A stretch of DNA of 64,000 bases from Marinomonas gallaica (GCF_001639745.1 NZ_LTAX01000004.1:156164-220163); one strand, 5' to 3'; numbered from the stretch's first letter, positions 9,073 to 18,070 are shown. Numbers and translations are program-made. Notes: a model not told the origin generated them from the letters alone.

Positions 9073-9829
9073 AGTCTGGCCAGTGGACATCAGCCAAAGA
9101 CTCAAAAGCGGGTTTAGCGAAGTAAAATCCTTGATACAAAGTGATGCCCATATCTCGAAGAGTACGGTATTCTGCGTCTGTTTCAATCCCTTCTGCAATG
9201 ACTCTTTGACCTAACTCTGTCAGCATCTTGACCATATTTCGCACGATAATTTCCCGAGCAGGATCTTTATCAATATTACGAATCAACTCCATATCGATTT
9301 TAGTTATTTGGGTCTTCAAGTCCGCCAGTTGGGCTAAGCCGTTATAGCCTGAGCCAAAGTCATCGATGGCTGTTTGAAAGCCAACTTTTTCGTAGTGGCT
9401 GATAATATTAATTAGGTGCTTTTGGTCCACAATGCGTTCATTTTCAGTGAACTCAAAAATAATTTTGGTCTTGTCAAAAGCATACGTTTCAGCCGCAGCC
9501 AAAGTGGTGCGAATACAAAGCTCCGGACGATAAATAGCATTGGGTAAAAAGTTAATACTTAAATAGGAGTCCACATTAAGTTCTGCAGCCAAACGAATGG
9601 CTTTAACTCGACAACTTTGATCAAAGCGATAAAGGTTAGTCTCATTGACATGCTTAAATACTTCCGCAGCGCTTTCCCCATTCAGGCCTCGAGCGAGGGC
9701 TTCTTGTGCGAAGATGGTGCGCGATTCAATATCAATAATAGGTTGTAACGCCATGCTGAAATCAAAGCCTAAATCACAGCCTCTAGCGCATTCTTTGCAC
9801 CCTAAGTCTTTGAAATCAATTGGTTGCAT
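9071..9829 (-). CDS. EAL-domain c-di-GMP phosphodiesterase with N-terminal Cys cluster
   Basis: A 252-residue protein that is almost only an EAL domain. The signature E43-A44-L45 is intact, and the further metal and substrate positions are present: INFLPN, FEFTEN, DDFGSGYN, the lysine in TKIDMEL, AEGIET and YQGFYFAKP. It should therefore be active in cleaving c-di-GMP to pGpG. There is no membrane segment and no GGDEF partner. Just before the domain lies C11-x2-C14-x3-C18, which could bind zinc or iron or sense redox state. ATG 9829 has AAGGGAA upstream. Confidence 0.88.
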   Translation of the reverse strand: MQPIDFKDLGCKECARGCDLGFDFSMALQPIIDIESRTIFAQEALARGLNGESAAEVFKHVNETNLYRFDQSCRVKAIRLAAELNVDSYLSINFLPNAIYRPELCIRTTLAAAETYAFDKTKIIFEFTENERIVDQKHLINIISHYEKVGFQTAIDDFGSGYNGLAQLADLKTQITKIDMELIRNIDKDPAREIIVRNMVKMLTELGQRVIAEGIETDAEYRTLRDMGITLYQGFYFAKPAFESLADVHWPD

Positions 9830-10128
9830 GGACTATTTTCCCTTTCTTTTATGGTATGTCGAAGCATATATTTTATGCCATTTATTACAAGTGATGTGAA
9901 ACAAGTCTCAAGGATGTATTAGAGTCTGTGTGTCATTATTCGTATCATGTTAAACGAGGAGACAGGGCAGAGGTCATTAAATCCCCGTGATAATCTTAAA
10001 AGTAGACTCAAAAAGTCGATTTTTCATCTTCTCATATTTTTCAAACGACAAGTAAAACTCTTTAGAGCGAAGGTATCATTTGATTTTTTTGCCAATGAAG
10101 ATGTTTCGGCTGTTTACTTAAGTCTGCG
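9830..10128. other. 299-bp intergenic region, upstream of the EAL gene
   Basis: An AT-rich stretch between the EAL gene's start and the pirin stop. It must hold the EAL promoter. A 91-codon + frame (9947-10222) crosses it into the pirin gene, but it has no protein-like features. I see no RNA gene or repeat. Confidence 0.5.
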
Positions 10129-10824
10129 CTATGGAAGATCAAATATCATCGCTTTGAACCGATCAGAGTGCTTATGGAAGCGAATCTCATCAAGCTCTTC
10201 GATTTTAGCGCCGTCCCCTTGATGTAGCAGTAGGTCATTATTAATGCGTGCCTGACCTTCCACAACATGAATATAGTATCGGCGGCCTTTGACGGTTGGC
10301 CAATGTGCTTCTTCGGATGTATTCAGTACCAATTGAACCAGTGACATATCTTGCTTGATTTGTAAGATACCATGATCGCCATCTGGCGAGATAATGGCGG
10401 TAAAGCCCTCTGACTCACCAAAGCCTTTTTGCTGATAGCTTGGCTTGCCTCCAAACGTATTGGGTTGAATCCAAATTTGAAGAAATTTCAGATCTTCGGT
10501 GTGGGAAGCGTTAAACTCACTGTGGAAGATACCTGATCCCGCAGACATTAACTGAAACTCTCCAGCAGGTAGCTCCCGAATATTGCCGGTACTGTCTTTG
10601 TGAGCAATCGTACCTTGAGTGACTAAACTGATGATTTCCATATCCTTGTGTCCATGTCTTTCAAAGCCCATATTAGGTTGAACTGTATCATCGTTAATGA
10701 CCCTCAACGATGAAAACCCCATATGGCTTGGATCATAATAGTGACCAAAAGAGAAGGTGTGGAAACTGTTCAGCCAACCAAAGTCTGCTTGGCCTCGTTC
10801 ACTAGCAGGGCGTACAGTGATCAT
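10129..10824 (-). CDS. Pirin-family protein (YhhW-like quercetin dioxygenase)
   Basis: A 231-residue bicupin of the pirin family. The N-terminal cupin carries the metal ligands in HGHKDMEI and in GIFHSEFN, matching the His-His-His-Glu site of E. coli YhhW, and SFGHYYDP and DLKFLQIWIQPN are family blocks. YhhW cleaves quercetin in vitro; the physiological substrate is unknown. ATG 10824 has TAGGAG upstream. It is divergent from the AEC transporter gene. Confidence 0.88.
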   Translation of the reverse strand: MITVRPASERGQADFGWLNSFHTFSFGHYYDPSHMGFSSLRVINDDTVQPNMGFERHGHKDMEIISLVTQGTIAHKDSTGNIRELPAGEFQLMSAGSGIFHSEFNASHTEDLKFLQIWIQPNTFGGKPSYQQKGFGESEGFTAIISPDGDHGILQIKQDMSLVQLVLNTSEEAHWPTVKGRRYYIHVVEGQARINNDLLLHQGDGAKIEELDEIRFHKHSDRFKAMIFDLP

Positions 10825-10946
10825 AATAGACTCCTAATTTTGAAGCTCATGAGAGCGTATAGTGATAGTTTATCTATCGAAAAAATAAATTTAAAACGCA
10901 ATATTTAGAGAATATTCATCAGTTTAATAGATATTAAGAGGTAGTG

Positions 10947-11873
10947 ATGGCGTTATTTGAGGCAATTTTGCCTGTTTTCTTATTGTTAGTGATGGGCGTA
11001 TTACTTCAGCGTCGACGCTTTCCATTTGATGGTTTTTGGCAGGGTGTTGATAAGTTAGTGTATTGGTGTTTGTTCCCGGCCTTATTGTTTTCTAAAACCA
11101 GCGTTATCGATTTTTCGAACCCTATGTTGGGGCGTTACGGACTGGTGCTGGTCAGTGCGCTGCTGGTAACGGCGGCGATCATCATGCTATTGGCCCGATT
11201 GTTACACGTGCCTAATCCAACAGCGACATCCATGCTACAAGCGTCGGTGCGCTTCAATACGTTTATCACGTTAGCATTAGCAGAAAGGGTCTATGGTGCT
11301 GAAGGCTTAGTGTACGCGGCATTAGGTGCTGCCGTGTTGATTCCATCCGTAAATGTGTTTTTAGTTGTCACTATGGTGTCTATGCATGGTCAACGTCAGC
11401 AGTCACTGCTTAAACTCATTTCGAAGGAGTTGCTTAAGAACCCTCTCATTATGGCCATTGTATTAGGGCTTGGTTTAAATGCTATGGGGCTTACTCCGAT
11501 TCCTATTGCATCAGATATGGCGCAAATGCTGGCTCAGGCGACACTTCCATTAGTTCTACTGGCAGTGGGAGCGGGCGTTAGATTAACGACTATTAGAGCG
11601 GTTGGTGCGACGTTTTGGGTATCAGCATTTGGCCGTTTCTTAATCTTTCCTGGGGTGGTATTAGTGATGTGTGGGTGGCTTGGGATCAGCGGCTTACCAG
11701 CCTATGTCGCATTGTTATTTGGCATCGTGCCAACGGCGACGTCTGCTTATGCGTTAGCAAAACAATTGGGGGGGGATGCAGACAGAATGGCCGCCTTTAT
11801 TACTCTGCAAACGGCCATGTCATTAGTAACAGTGCCATTAAGTATTGCCTTAGCCCATCGTTTGTTGGGCTAA
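10947..11873 (+). CDS. AEC-family (auxin efflux carrier-like) transporter
   Basis: A 308-residue integral membrane protein with about ten hydrophobic segments in the AEC arrangement. The duplicated half-pattern includes NTFITLALAERVYG in the first half and PTATSAYALAKQLGGD in the second, a block typical of AEC malate/organic-acid permeases. It probably exports or imports a small organic anion. The frame opens at GTG 10944, but ATG 10947 is better spaced from AAGAGGT. Confidence 0.85.
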   Translation: MALFEAILPVFLLLVMGVLLQRRRFPFDGFWQGVDKLVYWCLFPALLFSKTSVIDFSNPMLGRYGLVLVSALLVTAAIIMLLARLLHVPNPTATSMLQASVRFNTFITLALAERVYGAEGLVYAALGAAVLIPSVNVFLVVTMVSMHGQRQQSLLKLISKELLKNPLIMAIVLGLGLNAMGLTPIPIASDMAQMLAQATLPLVLLAVGAGVRLTTIRAVGATFWVSAFGRFLIFPGVVLVMCGWLGISGLPAYVALLFGIVPTATSAYALAKQLGGDADRMAAFITLQTAMSLVTVPLSIALAHRLLG

Positions 11874-11900
11874 GGCAAGGGTTAACAAACACACTGAAGA

Positions 11901-12953
11901 TCAGTGTTTGTGGTGGCCATGTTCGTGATGATGCTCTTCGATGTCGTGATCATGGCCACAGTCACATGGCTCTGGCTCATTTGGGTAGAAGACGCCAATG
12001 TCTTCACGAATTTCGTCCATGCTCGCAAGTAAATTAAGGGTGTCCTGCCAGCTGTGATTTGGGCTTTGGTTTAATCCCTCTTCAATACAGCGGTTCACCT
12101 CTTCTATTTCAAATTGATACCCCATCCCTGGAAAGTCGAACTCTACGGAGCGCTCGGCACCCTCATGTTTTACCAAAGTCAGCGATTTTGTTTCATACCA
12201 GTTATTGCCAAATTCAATGTAGCCGTTACTTCCCGATAACACGGCACGGTTTGGCTGCTGACTAATAATAGAGGCTTCTAATGACGCTAGCTGACCAGAA
12301 TCCCAACCGAGTAATAATTGCTCAAACACATCCACATCTGTGTCTCCAACCAACGCTTGGTTCTGAATAAAATCAGGCTTACCAAAGAACAGTTGCGCCA
12401 GAAAGATAGGGTAAATCCCCACATCCAATAACGCACCACCGCCTAATTCACGATTCAGCAATCGGTTTTCAGGATCTTTAGAGCCAACAAAACAGAAGCT
12501 GGCTTGAATGCTTTGTAGTGGGCCAATTTCGCCTTCTTCAACCCATTCTAGTGCTTGATCAATGGTCGGGTTAAAACGTGTCCACATGGCTTCCATCACA
12601 AAGACATCATGCTTTTTAGCCAGTTCAAACAGCTCAGCCGCTTGTGTTTGGTTAAGAGCAAATGGCTTTTCACACAAAACATGTTTGCCTGCTAGGATAC
12701 ACGCTTTGGTGAGTTCATAATGCAGGTGATTAGGCACTCCGATGTAAATAACATCGACTTCATGGCTATTAATCAAAGAGTAGTAATCCACCATGGACAG
12801 CTCAATGTTATAGCGCTCCGAAAACGCGTCTGCGGCCTCTTTCGAGCGCGAAGCAACGGCGCGCAGGGTACCTGTTTTAGCGTACTCAAAGTCTGCTGCA
12901 AAAGACTGTGCAATGACTCCGGTTCCGATAATTCCCCAGCGTACTTCATTCAT
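11901..12953 (-). CDS. Gfo/Idh/MocA-family oxidoreductase with His-rich tail
   Basis: A 350-residue NAD(P)-dependent oxidoreductase. The N-terminal Rossmann fold starts with GIIGTGVIAQSF, the catalytic-lysine motif is CEKPFALN, and GGGALLDVGIYPI is the usual C-domain block. It resembles trans-1,2-dihydrobenzenediol dehydrogenase-type members, but the substrate is unknown. The last 21 residues are highly unusual: a CDCGHDHD start and nine histidines in all, a likely metal-binding tail. ATG 12953 has TAGGAG at good spacing. Confidence 0.88.
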   Translation of the reverse strand: MNEVRWGIIGTGVIAQSFAADFEYAKTGTLRAVASRSKEAADAFSERYNIELSMVDYYSLINSHEVDVIYIGVPNHLHYELTKACILAGKHVLCEKPFALNQTQAAELFELAKKHDVFVMEAMWTRFNPTIDQALEWVEEGEIGPLQSIQASFCFVGSKDPENRLLNRELGGGALLDVGIYPIFLAQLFFGKPDFIQNQALVGDTDVDVFEQLLLGWDSGQLASLEASIISQQPNRAVLSGSNGYIEFGNNWYETKSLTLVKHEGAERSVEFDFPGMGYQFEIEEVNRCIEEGLNQSPNHSWQDTLNLLASMDEIREDIGVFYPNEPEPCDCGHDHDIEEHHHEHGHHKH

Positions 12954-12996
12954 GGGAGGCTCCTAAGTGGATAAGTAAGTGAAAAGTAATAGTGCA

Positions 12997-13659
12997 TTAT
13001 AGTCCAGTCTGAGCTTCTAACGCAGCGAGTCGCTCGGATAAATCGGCGACAGTTTGTTCTAACGCATCTATTCTATCTTGTAAGTCACTTGGTGGCGCGT
13101 TCAATTCGGAAGCGTTTGCTGCAGCATGAGTTTCAGTGATGTTACTTTCACTGCAGAATAGCTCTTGGTAGCGAGCATCTCGTTTACCAGGCTCTCGAGG
13201 TAACAGCTCAACAAAAGGGCCACCAGTTTTCTCTTTAAGGTTTGCTAAAGCGTGCTCTACTTCTGGTACACCTTTAAACGTATGTAAGCGTCCACTTCGA
13301 GAACGAAGTTCTCCAGGTGTTTGAGGCCCGCGTAGCAACAGCAAACAAATGACGGCTGTTTCCCCAGCATCAAACTGTAAATCAGAAAACTCCGTGTTAC
13401 AGAATCGATGTTGGTACTTTGCAACGCGACTACCGTGATGAAATATTTCTGTGACTAAGCTTCTTGCGACGAGCGCATCAATACCATCTTGCACTTCAAA
13501 GTCGGTGTATTCCAGAACAGGGTCACGGCTGGACTTTTGATTGCAGGCATTTGTTAGCGCATTAATACTCATGGGGTAGTGATCGGGTGTAACAATCGAT
13601 TTTTCGATCAAACAACCAATGATACGTGCTTCCTTAGCGGTTAATGTGTAATACGACAT
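12997..13659 (-). CDS. yceH: UPF0502 / DUF480 protein YceH
   Basis: A 220-residue protein with two winged-helix-like halves. The opening LTAKEARIIGCLIEKS and the block PLSINALTNACNQKSSRDPV-like (here YPMSINALTNACNQK) identify the YceH family; LLLRGPQTPGELRSRSGRLH is the second diagnostic block. The C-terminus forms a short coiled coil (heptads in the last 30 residues). Function is unknown. AGGAG precedes ATG 13659, and the sterol-desaturase-like gene ends 10 bp upstream, so they may share a transcript. Confidence 0.88.
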   Translation of the reverse strand: MSYYTLTAKEARIIGCLIEKSIVTPDHYPMSINALTNACNQKSSRDPVLEYTDFEVQDGIDALVARSLVTEIFHHGSRVAKYQHRFCNTEFSDLQFDAGETAVICLLLLRGPQTPGELRSRSGRLHTFKGVPEVEHALANLKEKTGGPFVELLPREPGKRDARYQELFCSESNITETHAAANASELNAPPSDLQDRIDALEQTVADLSERLAALEAQTGL

Positions 13660-13668
13660 GTCAATCTC

Positions 13669-14466
13669 CTATGGCGGATTGTCCTTCCCTTTAAGGATTA
13701 AGGAAAAGGGCATTTTAAGCAATTCTATAAAGCTGGCAGGAGCGTAGCGTGCAGTTTGAGGTAATCCAATGTTGAGGTGATGGTCTCCGGATTGGCTGCG
13801 TGCAATATAACTTTTAAACAAACGGTCCCAAATACTTAAACAAAAACCGAAGTTGCTGTTGGCTTCTAAGGGGATCCGAGAGTGATGAATACGGTGCATA
13901 TTAGGGGTCACAACAAGGCTTCTTACCAGCGGTTCCAGTCTTTTACCTAGGCGAACATTGGTATGATTGAACATCGCCAAGCTGTTTAGAAGAATATCAA
14001 ATACCAGTATGGCGGCAGCAGAAATACCCAACATCCAAATCGCGAGTGCTTTAATGACTAACGAAAGCGCTATTTCTAATGGATGGAAGCGAACCGCGGA
14101 CGTTGTGTCCAGTTCAGGGTCGCTGTGATGCACTCGATGCAAACACCATAACCAAGGTACATAATGGAACAAACGATGTTGCCAATAAATTAAAAGATCT
14201 AACAGAACAAGTGATGCGATAAAACTAAGGCTACTAGGAAGGTATTGAAGAGGGGCGAAAGAAGCAGTAGGTAAAAGTGCAATACCGACTAAAAGCAATG
14301 GCTGCAGAAAACGAACAAGTAGGGCGTCTATAAGCAGCAGCCCTAGGTTGTGTCGCCAGCGTATTCGCCAGAGTGATAAGGCTTTACGAGGTACAAAATA
14401 CTGCCAGCTCAGCAGTGCTGAGACAAACAGTAGAAATAACAATATACGCAGTTGATAATCAATCAT
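13669..14466 (-). CDS. Fatty-acid hydroxylase / sterol desaturase superfamily membrane protein
   Basis: A 265-residue protein with four or more membrane segments and the clustered histidines of the di-iron hydroxylase superfamily: HRLFH, HRVHHSD and, near the C-terminus, NMHRIHHS. Such enzymes hydroxylate or desaturate membrane lipids or ether lipids. The bacterial substrate cannot be told from sequence. The gene is followed at 10 bp by yceH. Confidence 0.85.
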   Translation of the reverse strand: MIDYQLRILLFLLFVSALLSWQYFVPRKALSLWRIRWRHNLGLLLIDALLVRFLQPLLLVGIALLPTASFAPLQYLPSSLSFIASLVLLDLLIYWQHRLFHYVPWLWCLHRVHHSDPELDTTSAVRFHPLEIALSLVIKALAIWMLGISAAAILVFDILLNSLAMFNHTNVRLGKRLEPLVRSLVVTPNMHRIHHSRIPLEANSNFGFCLSIWDRLFKSYIARSQSGDHHLNIGLPQTARYAPASFIELLKMPFSLILKGKDNPP

Positions 14467-14512
14467 GCCTATCCGTCAAAACGGTCGATAGGGCTAGTCT
14501 ACACTACTTTTA

Positions 14513-14902
14513 TTAATGGAGTGCTTGATCTAGTTGATGTTTTCTCACCATATCGACTTTTAATAGTGCTAAAAGTTCCACCAGCACATTCAAGTTTACG
14601 CTGTCTAAATCATCAAACAAGATGCAATGATCACCAAGGTGGACGTTCTTTAAGCGTTCACAAAAGCTCGATATGTCTAAGTCGCTGGCATGGTAAAGGC
14701 TGAGATTATGTTGGTGAGGAACCAGAGCAAAAGCCCAGTCTTCCAACAGGTAAAAGACTTCAAAGCCCTTCTCTGAGAGTGTTGTCGCGGTCGGTGCAAT
14801 CGCAAAAATCAATTCACTTAGTGTGTCTAAGTGCGTGCTTACTTCAAGTGACGGGGTTTGGCTAAGACTTTCTAGTGCGCGTTCCTTTAAGGTCGTCAAC
14901 AT
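14513..14902 (-). CDS. Hypothetical protein
   Basis: A 129-residue soluble protein, acidic and leucine-rich, without signal, membrane segment or any motif I know. It begins MLTTLKERALESL with AGGAGGTT just upstream of the ATG, a strong ribosome site that supports it as a real gene. It lies in the same direction between the PatB-like gene (56 bp away) and the sterol-desaturase-like gene. Confidence 0.6.
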   Translation of the reverse strand: MLTTLKERALESLSQTPSLEVSTHLDTLSELIFAIAPTATTLSEKGFEVFYLLEDWAFALVPHQHNLSLYHASDLDISSFCERLKNVHLGDHCILFDDLDSVNLNVLVELLALLKVDMVRKHQLDQALH

Positions 14903-14958
14903 ACGAACCTCCTACAAGATAAAGGTCATGGCGTACGTTGACGACTTACTAATAAAAG

Positions 14959-16104
14959 TTACGACACAGATTCCAAAGCAATCAAAATACGGTTCATGGC
15001 TTGTTCTAATTGTGATCTTGAACAACCAAAGTTTAGGCGAATAAACCCAGGTGCGCCAAAGCCTGATCCATCAGAAATACCAACACCAGCTTTTAAAAAG
15101 AAATTATGTGGGTCTTCAAGGTCATATTCGCGTACGTCGAGCCATGCTAAATAGGTCGCATCATGATCAGCCATTTTGATTTGGCTACCTTGAATCCTTT
15201 CTCGCAGATAGTCGCGATTACCTTTTAAATAGCTTAATAAGGCGTCGTGCCAAGCTGCGCCGTCCTTATAGGCGGCTTCGGCTGCAACCAAGGCTAACAA
15301 GTTTGGTGCAGGAATGAGGGCTTCACGCGCTTTTTTGAAGCATTGACGCAGAGTGGGATTAGCAATAACAGCGAAGGCATAGCAAAGCCCTGCAATGTTA
15401 AACGTTTTTGACGGAGCCATTAAGATAACACTGCGCTGTGCTGCGTCTTCGTTCAAGCTGGCGAACGGGATGTGTTTCGCATCTGATAAGATTAAATCAC
15501 AATGAATTTCGTCAGAAACGACTAATAAATCATGGCGTTGAGCGATTGAGTGAATCGCAAGCAGTTCTTCTTGAGTGTATACCGTGGCCCCAGGATTATG
15601 CGGGTTACATAAAAGCAGCATCTTTGCGTCTGCTTTTTTGCATGATTCTTCCAAACTCCCCAAATCGACAGACCAGCGATTTCCTTTGAGTACGAAAGGT
15701 ATTTTGTCTAGCGATCGTTCAGACATTTCAGGTGCTTTGGTGAGGTGATAATACACTGGGCTGGGCACAATGATGCGATCACCTTCCTCGGTCAAGGCTC
15801 TAACGCACAAATGCAGTGCGCATACGAGGCCTGGTAAGTGTATTAAGTGGGCAGTAGCTGGTTGCCAGTTGTAGTGCTTAAGGCAGTGCTCTTGAATGGC
15901 TTTGACCAGTGATGTTGGCGTATGGGTATAGCCGAAGACACCTTCTTGAACTCGATCTGTTAATGCATCCTTTACACAACTAGGTGCATCGAAGTCCATA
16001 TCAGCAATCCACATAGGGATGACATCAGAAGGATATTTGCTCCATTTGTCACTGTTATGGTTGCTTCTGTCGATAATTTCATCGAACTGAGGCGCCTGAC
16101 TCAT
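14959..16104 (-). CDS. patB: PatB/MalY-type PLP C-S lyase (cystathionine beta-lyase)
   Basis: A 381-residue fold-type I PLP enzyme. Blocks typical of the MalY/PatB group are VIPMWIADMDFDAP, LLLCNPHNPGATVYT, VVSDEIHCDLIL and the PLP-lysine motif APSKTFNIAGL. It should cleave cystathionine or cysteine conjugates to a thiol, pyruvate and ammonia. The frame is open 11 codons further upstream, but ATG 16104 is preceded by AAGGAG at ideal spacing. It diverges from betI. Confidence 0.88.
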   Translation of the reverse strand: MSQAPQFDEIIDRSNHNSDKWSKYPSDVIPMWIADMDFDAPSCVKDALTDRVQEGVFGYTHTPTSLVKAIQEHCLKHYNWQPATAHLIHLPGLVCALHLCVRALTEEGDRIIVPSPVYYHLTKAPEMSERSLDKIPFVLKGNRWSVDLGSLEESCKKADAKMLLLCNPHNPGATVYTQEELLAIHSIAQRHDLLVVSDEIHCDLILSDAKHIPFASLNEDAAQRSVILMAPSKTFNIAGLCYAFAVIANPTLRQCFKKAREALIPAPNLLALVAAEAAYKDGAAWHDALLSYLKGNRDYLRERIQGSQIKMADHDATYLAWLDVREYDLEDPHNFFLKAGVGISDGSGFGAPGFIRLNFGCSRSQLEQAMNRILIALESVS

Positions 16105-16223
16105 ATAAACTCCTTGTGTGGTAGTTGTGTTGTTCATCCAGTGTCAATTTTCATACTGCCACAACCTAAAGAAGTAGAAACACTAAATTCGTTGTGTATG
16201 ACGCTTTTGGATAAATTATGTTG

Positions 16224-16234
16224 TTGAAGTTCAA
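16224..16234. promoter_or_regulatory. Palindrome TTGAA-G-TTCAA, candidate BetI operator
   Basis: An odd-centred perfect palindrome upstream of betI. TetR-family regulators such as BetI bind inverted repeats, and from memory the E. coli bet operator contains a similar GAACGTTCA-type core. Assignment is inference. Confidence 0.35.
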
Positions 16235-16242
16235 GCGTTGCG

Positions 16243-16262
16243 TTGACCCTGATAAGGGTCAA
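16243..16262. promoter_or_regulatory. Inverted repeat TTGACCCT-N4-AGGGTCAA upstream of betI
   Basis: Two 8-bp arms match perfectly around GATA. It could be an operator, and its left arm begins with a consensus -35 hexamer TTGACC. It lies 9 bp after the TTGAAGTTCAA palindrome. Confidence 0.4.
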
Positions 16263-16408
16263 GGAAAAATTTTAAAATTTTTTTTAGGCCGCAATGCCTT
16301 GTCGCTCAAGACTTAGCAGCTATTGTGCAAGCGTAACATGAACTATTTAGAGCTATTAAGGGTTGACCATCCCTGAGCAAAGTGACTACTATAGTTTTTA
16401 TTAAATGG

Positions 16409-16419
16409 TTGTTTAACAA
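16409..16419. promoter_or_regulatory. Palindrome TTGTT-T-AACAA close to betI start
   Basis: A perfect 5-bp-arm palindrome only 12 bp before the betI ATG, a position suited to autorepression. Short enough to occur by chance. Confidence 0.25.
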
Positions 16420-16431
16420 AAAGGGATCCAA

Positions 16432-17016
16432 ATGCCAAAAGTTGGAATGCCAGAAATCAGAAAACCGCAACTTATTGAAGCAACCATATCAGCTATTGAT
16501 GAACACGGTTTTCCTGGCGCGACGGTGAGCGTAATCAGCAAAAAGGCAGGTGTTTCACCCGCCATCATCAATCACTACTTCGGTGGTAAAGATGGTTTGC
16601 TCGAAGAAACGATGCGTAGCCTGATTAAAGAGTTTTTTGAAGTGTTACACAGCGAGTTATATCTAACTCGTGATGGTGATATTTTCGAAAAGGCGATGGC
16701 GATTGTAAGAGCCAGTATTAGCCAATCTCAGACACGACCACAAGTGGTTAAAACGTGGATGGGGTTTTGGGCATCGGCTATGCATAAGCCAGCGCTGTAT
16801 AGATTACAAAATGTATATTCACGTCGCTTACTGAGCTGTTTGGTGGTTGTGTTTCGTGAACGCTTTGAGAAAGAGCGTGCACGAGAGATTGCCTTCACGG
16901 TCGCTGCGATGATTGATGGTATGTGGTTACGCGGCTCCCTAGCCGGTGGCATAGACAGTCAGCATGCAGCAAACATGATTAATGAATACATTTCATTCGT
17001 GTTGAAACAACCGTAA
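16432..17016 (+). CDS. betI: Choline-responsive TetR repressor BetI
   Basis: A 194-residue TetR-family regulator. The helix-turn-helix is at about residues 28-50 (ATVSVISKKAGVSPAIINHYFGGKD), and the opening MPKVGMPEIRKPQLIEATI is a BetI hallmark. The C-terminal half (KTWMGFWASAMHKPALYRLQ, IDGMWLRGSLAGG) forms the choline pocket in this family. It represses choline-to-glycine-betaine genes until choline is present. Here it precedes choXWV rather than betAB, which are not in the window. The ATG is preceded by AAAAAGGGATCC. Confidence 0.93.
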   Translation: MPKVGMPEIRKPQLIEATISAIDEHGFPGATVSVISKKAGVSPAIINHYFGGKDGLLEETMRSLIKEFFEVLHSELYLTRDGDIFEKAMAIVRASISQSQTRPQVVKTWMGFWASAMHKPALYRLQNVYSRRLLSCLVVVFRERFEKERAREIAFTVAAMIDGMWLRGSLAGGIDSQHAANMINEYISFVLKQP

Positions 17017-17121
17017 CGAGCAAGCCCCCAAGGATGGGGAACTTGGTAGGGTGTGAATCGATTTTTTATATTTAGAGAGGCCTTTGTTGCGCTCTAACAA
17101 TGTATCCATAGGAGATAGATT

Positions 17122-18051
17122 ATGTTGAATTTGAAACACACTACACTTGCTGTATGCATCGCGGGTGCATCCACATTTGCTGCTGCAGATTGTTCTACCG
17201 TTCGTTTCTCTGATGTAGGTTGGACAGATATCACCGCCACGACTGCGATCACGTCGACGGTATTAGAAGGTTTAGGTTACTCAACTAAAACACAGCTTCT
17301 ATCTGTTCCGGTTACGTACACATCTCTTGCCAATGATGATATCGACATCTTCCTAGGCAACTGGATGCCAACGATGGAAGCGGATATCGCACCGTACCTC
17401 AAAGCGGGTACGGTTGAAGACTTAGGGCCAAACTTAACCGGTGCGAAATACACGCTAGCAGTGAGCCAAGCCGCTTATGATGGTGGCGTTAAAAGCTTTG
17501 CTGATATCGCGAAACACGCACGTGAGTTCAGCGGCCGTATTTACGGTATTGAGCCAGGCAACGATGGTAACCGCCTAATCCAAGATATGATTGACCAAAA
17601 TGCTTTCGGCATGGGCGACTTCCAGCTTGTCGAGTCAAGCGAGGCTGGCATGCTGTCTCAGGTGAGTCGTAATGCTCGCCGTGATAAATGGATTGTCTTC
17701 CTAGGTTGGGAACCACACCCAATGAACGCTAACTTCGACATGGCGTATCTAGAAGGTGGTGATGACTTCTTCGGTCCTAACTATGGTGGCGCTAACGTAC
17801 ATACCAACGTACGTAAAGGCTACCTTCAAGAATGTCCAAATGTAGGCAAGCTACTAACCAATCTAAATTTCTCCCTACAAATGGAGAATGAGGTGATGGG
17901 TGCGATTCTCGATGATGGTGATAAGCCAGAAATCGCTGCTCAGAAATGGCTAAAAGCCAATCCAGCGGTCTTGGATACCTGGTTAGACGGTGTGCAAACA
18001 ACGTCTGGTGACAATGGCGTCGCAGCTGTAAAAAGCTCTCTGGGTCTATAA
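17122..18051 (+). CDS. choX: Choline ABC transporter, periplasmic binding protein
   Basis: A 309-residue OpuAC-type binding protein with a Sec signal peptide (residues 1-22, cut after AAA). Tryptophans in VGWTDI, GNWMPTM and LGWEPHPMN correspond to the aromatic cage that binds the quaternary ammonium group in ChoX. It delivers choline to ChoW/ChoV for osmoprotection or catabolism. The strong AGGAGAT before ATG 17122 and the hairpins after the gene suggest it is made in excess over the permease. Confidence 0.92.
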   Translation: MLNLKHTTLAVCIAGASTFAAADCSTVRFSDVGWTDITATTAITSTVLEGLGYSTKTQLLSVPVTYTSLANDDIDIFLGNWMPTMEADIAPYLKAGTVEDLGPNLTGAKYTLAVSQAAYDGGVKSFADIAKHAREFSGRIYGIEPGNDGNRLIQDMIDQNAFGMGDFQLVESSEAGMLSQVSRNARRDKWIVFLGWEPHPMNANFDMAYLEGGDDFFGPNYGGANVHTNVRKGYLQECPNVGKLLTNLNFSLQMENEVMGAILDDGDKPEIAAQKWLKANPAVLDTWLDGVQTTSGDNGVAAVKSSLGL

Positions 18052-18070
18052 CGAAGCAACCTTCGTTTTT
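18051..18070 (+). terminator. Short hairpin with T-run after choX
   Basis: ACGAAG-CAAC-CTTCGT followed by TTTTT, overlapping the choX stop codon. It is probably a partial (leaky) terminator inside the operon. Confidence 0.5.

Larger units (their letters stand above)
16105..16431. other. patB-betI divergent regulatory region
   Basis: A 327-bp gene-free region serving both directions. It contains three short palindromes described separately, and a very AT-rich patch (about 16266-16288). No ORF or RNA is seen. Confidence 0.6.

Noticed and set aside
9947..10222. 91-codon + ORF between the EAL and pirin genes
   Set aside because: It overlaps the pirin 3' end antisense, is rich in Ser/Lys/Arg without domain features, and has no convincing ribosome site.
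11615..12037. 140-codon + ORF across the AEC and oxidoreductase 3' ends
   Set aside because: It overlaps two well-supported genes in another frame and strand and resembles no protein.
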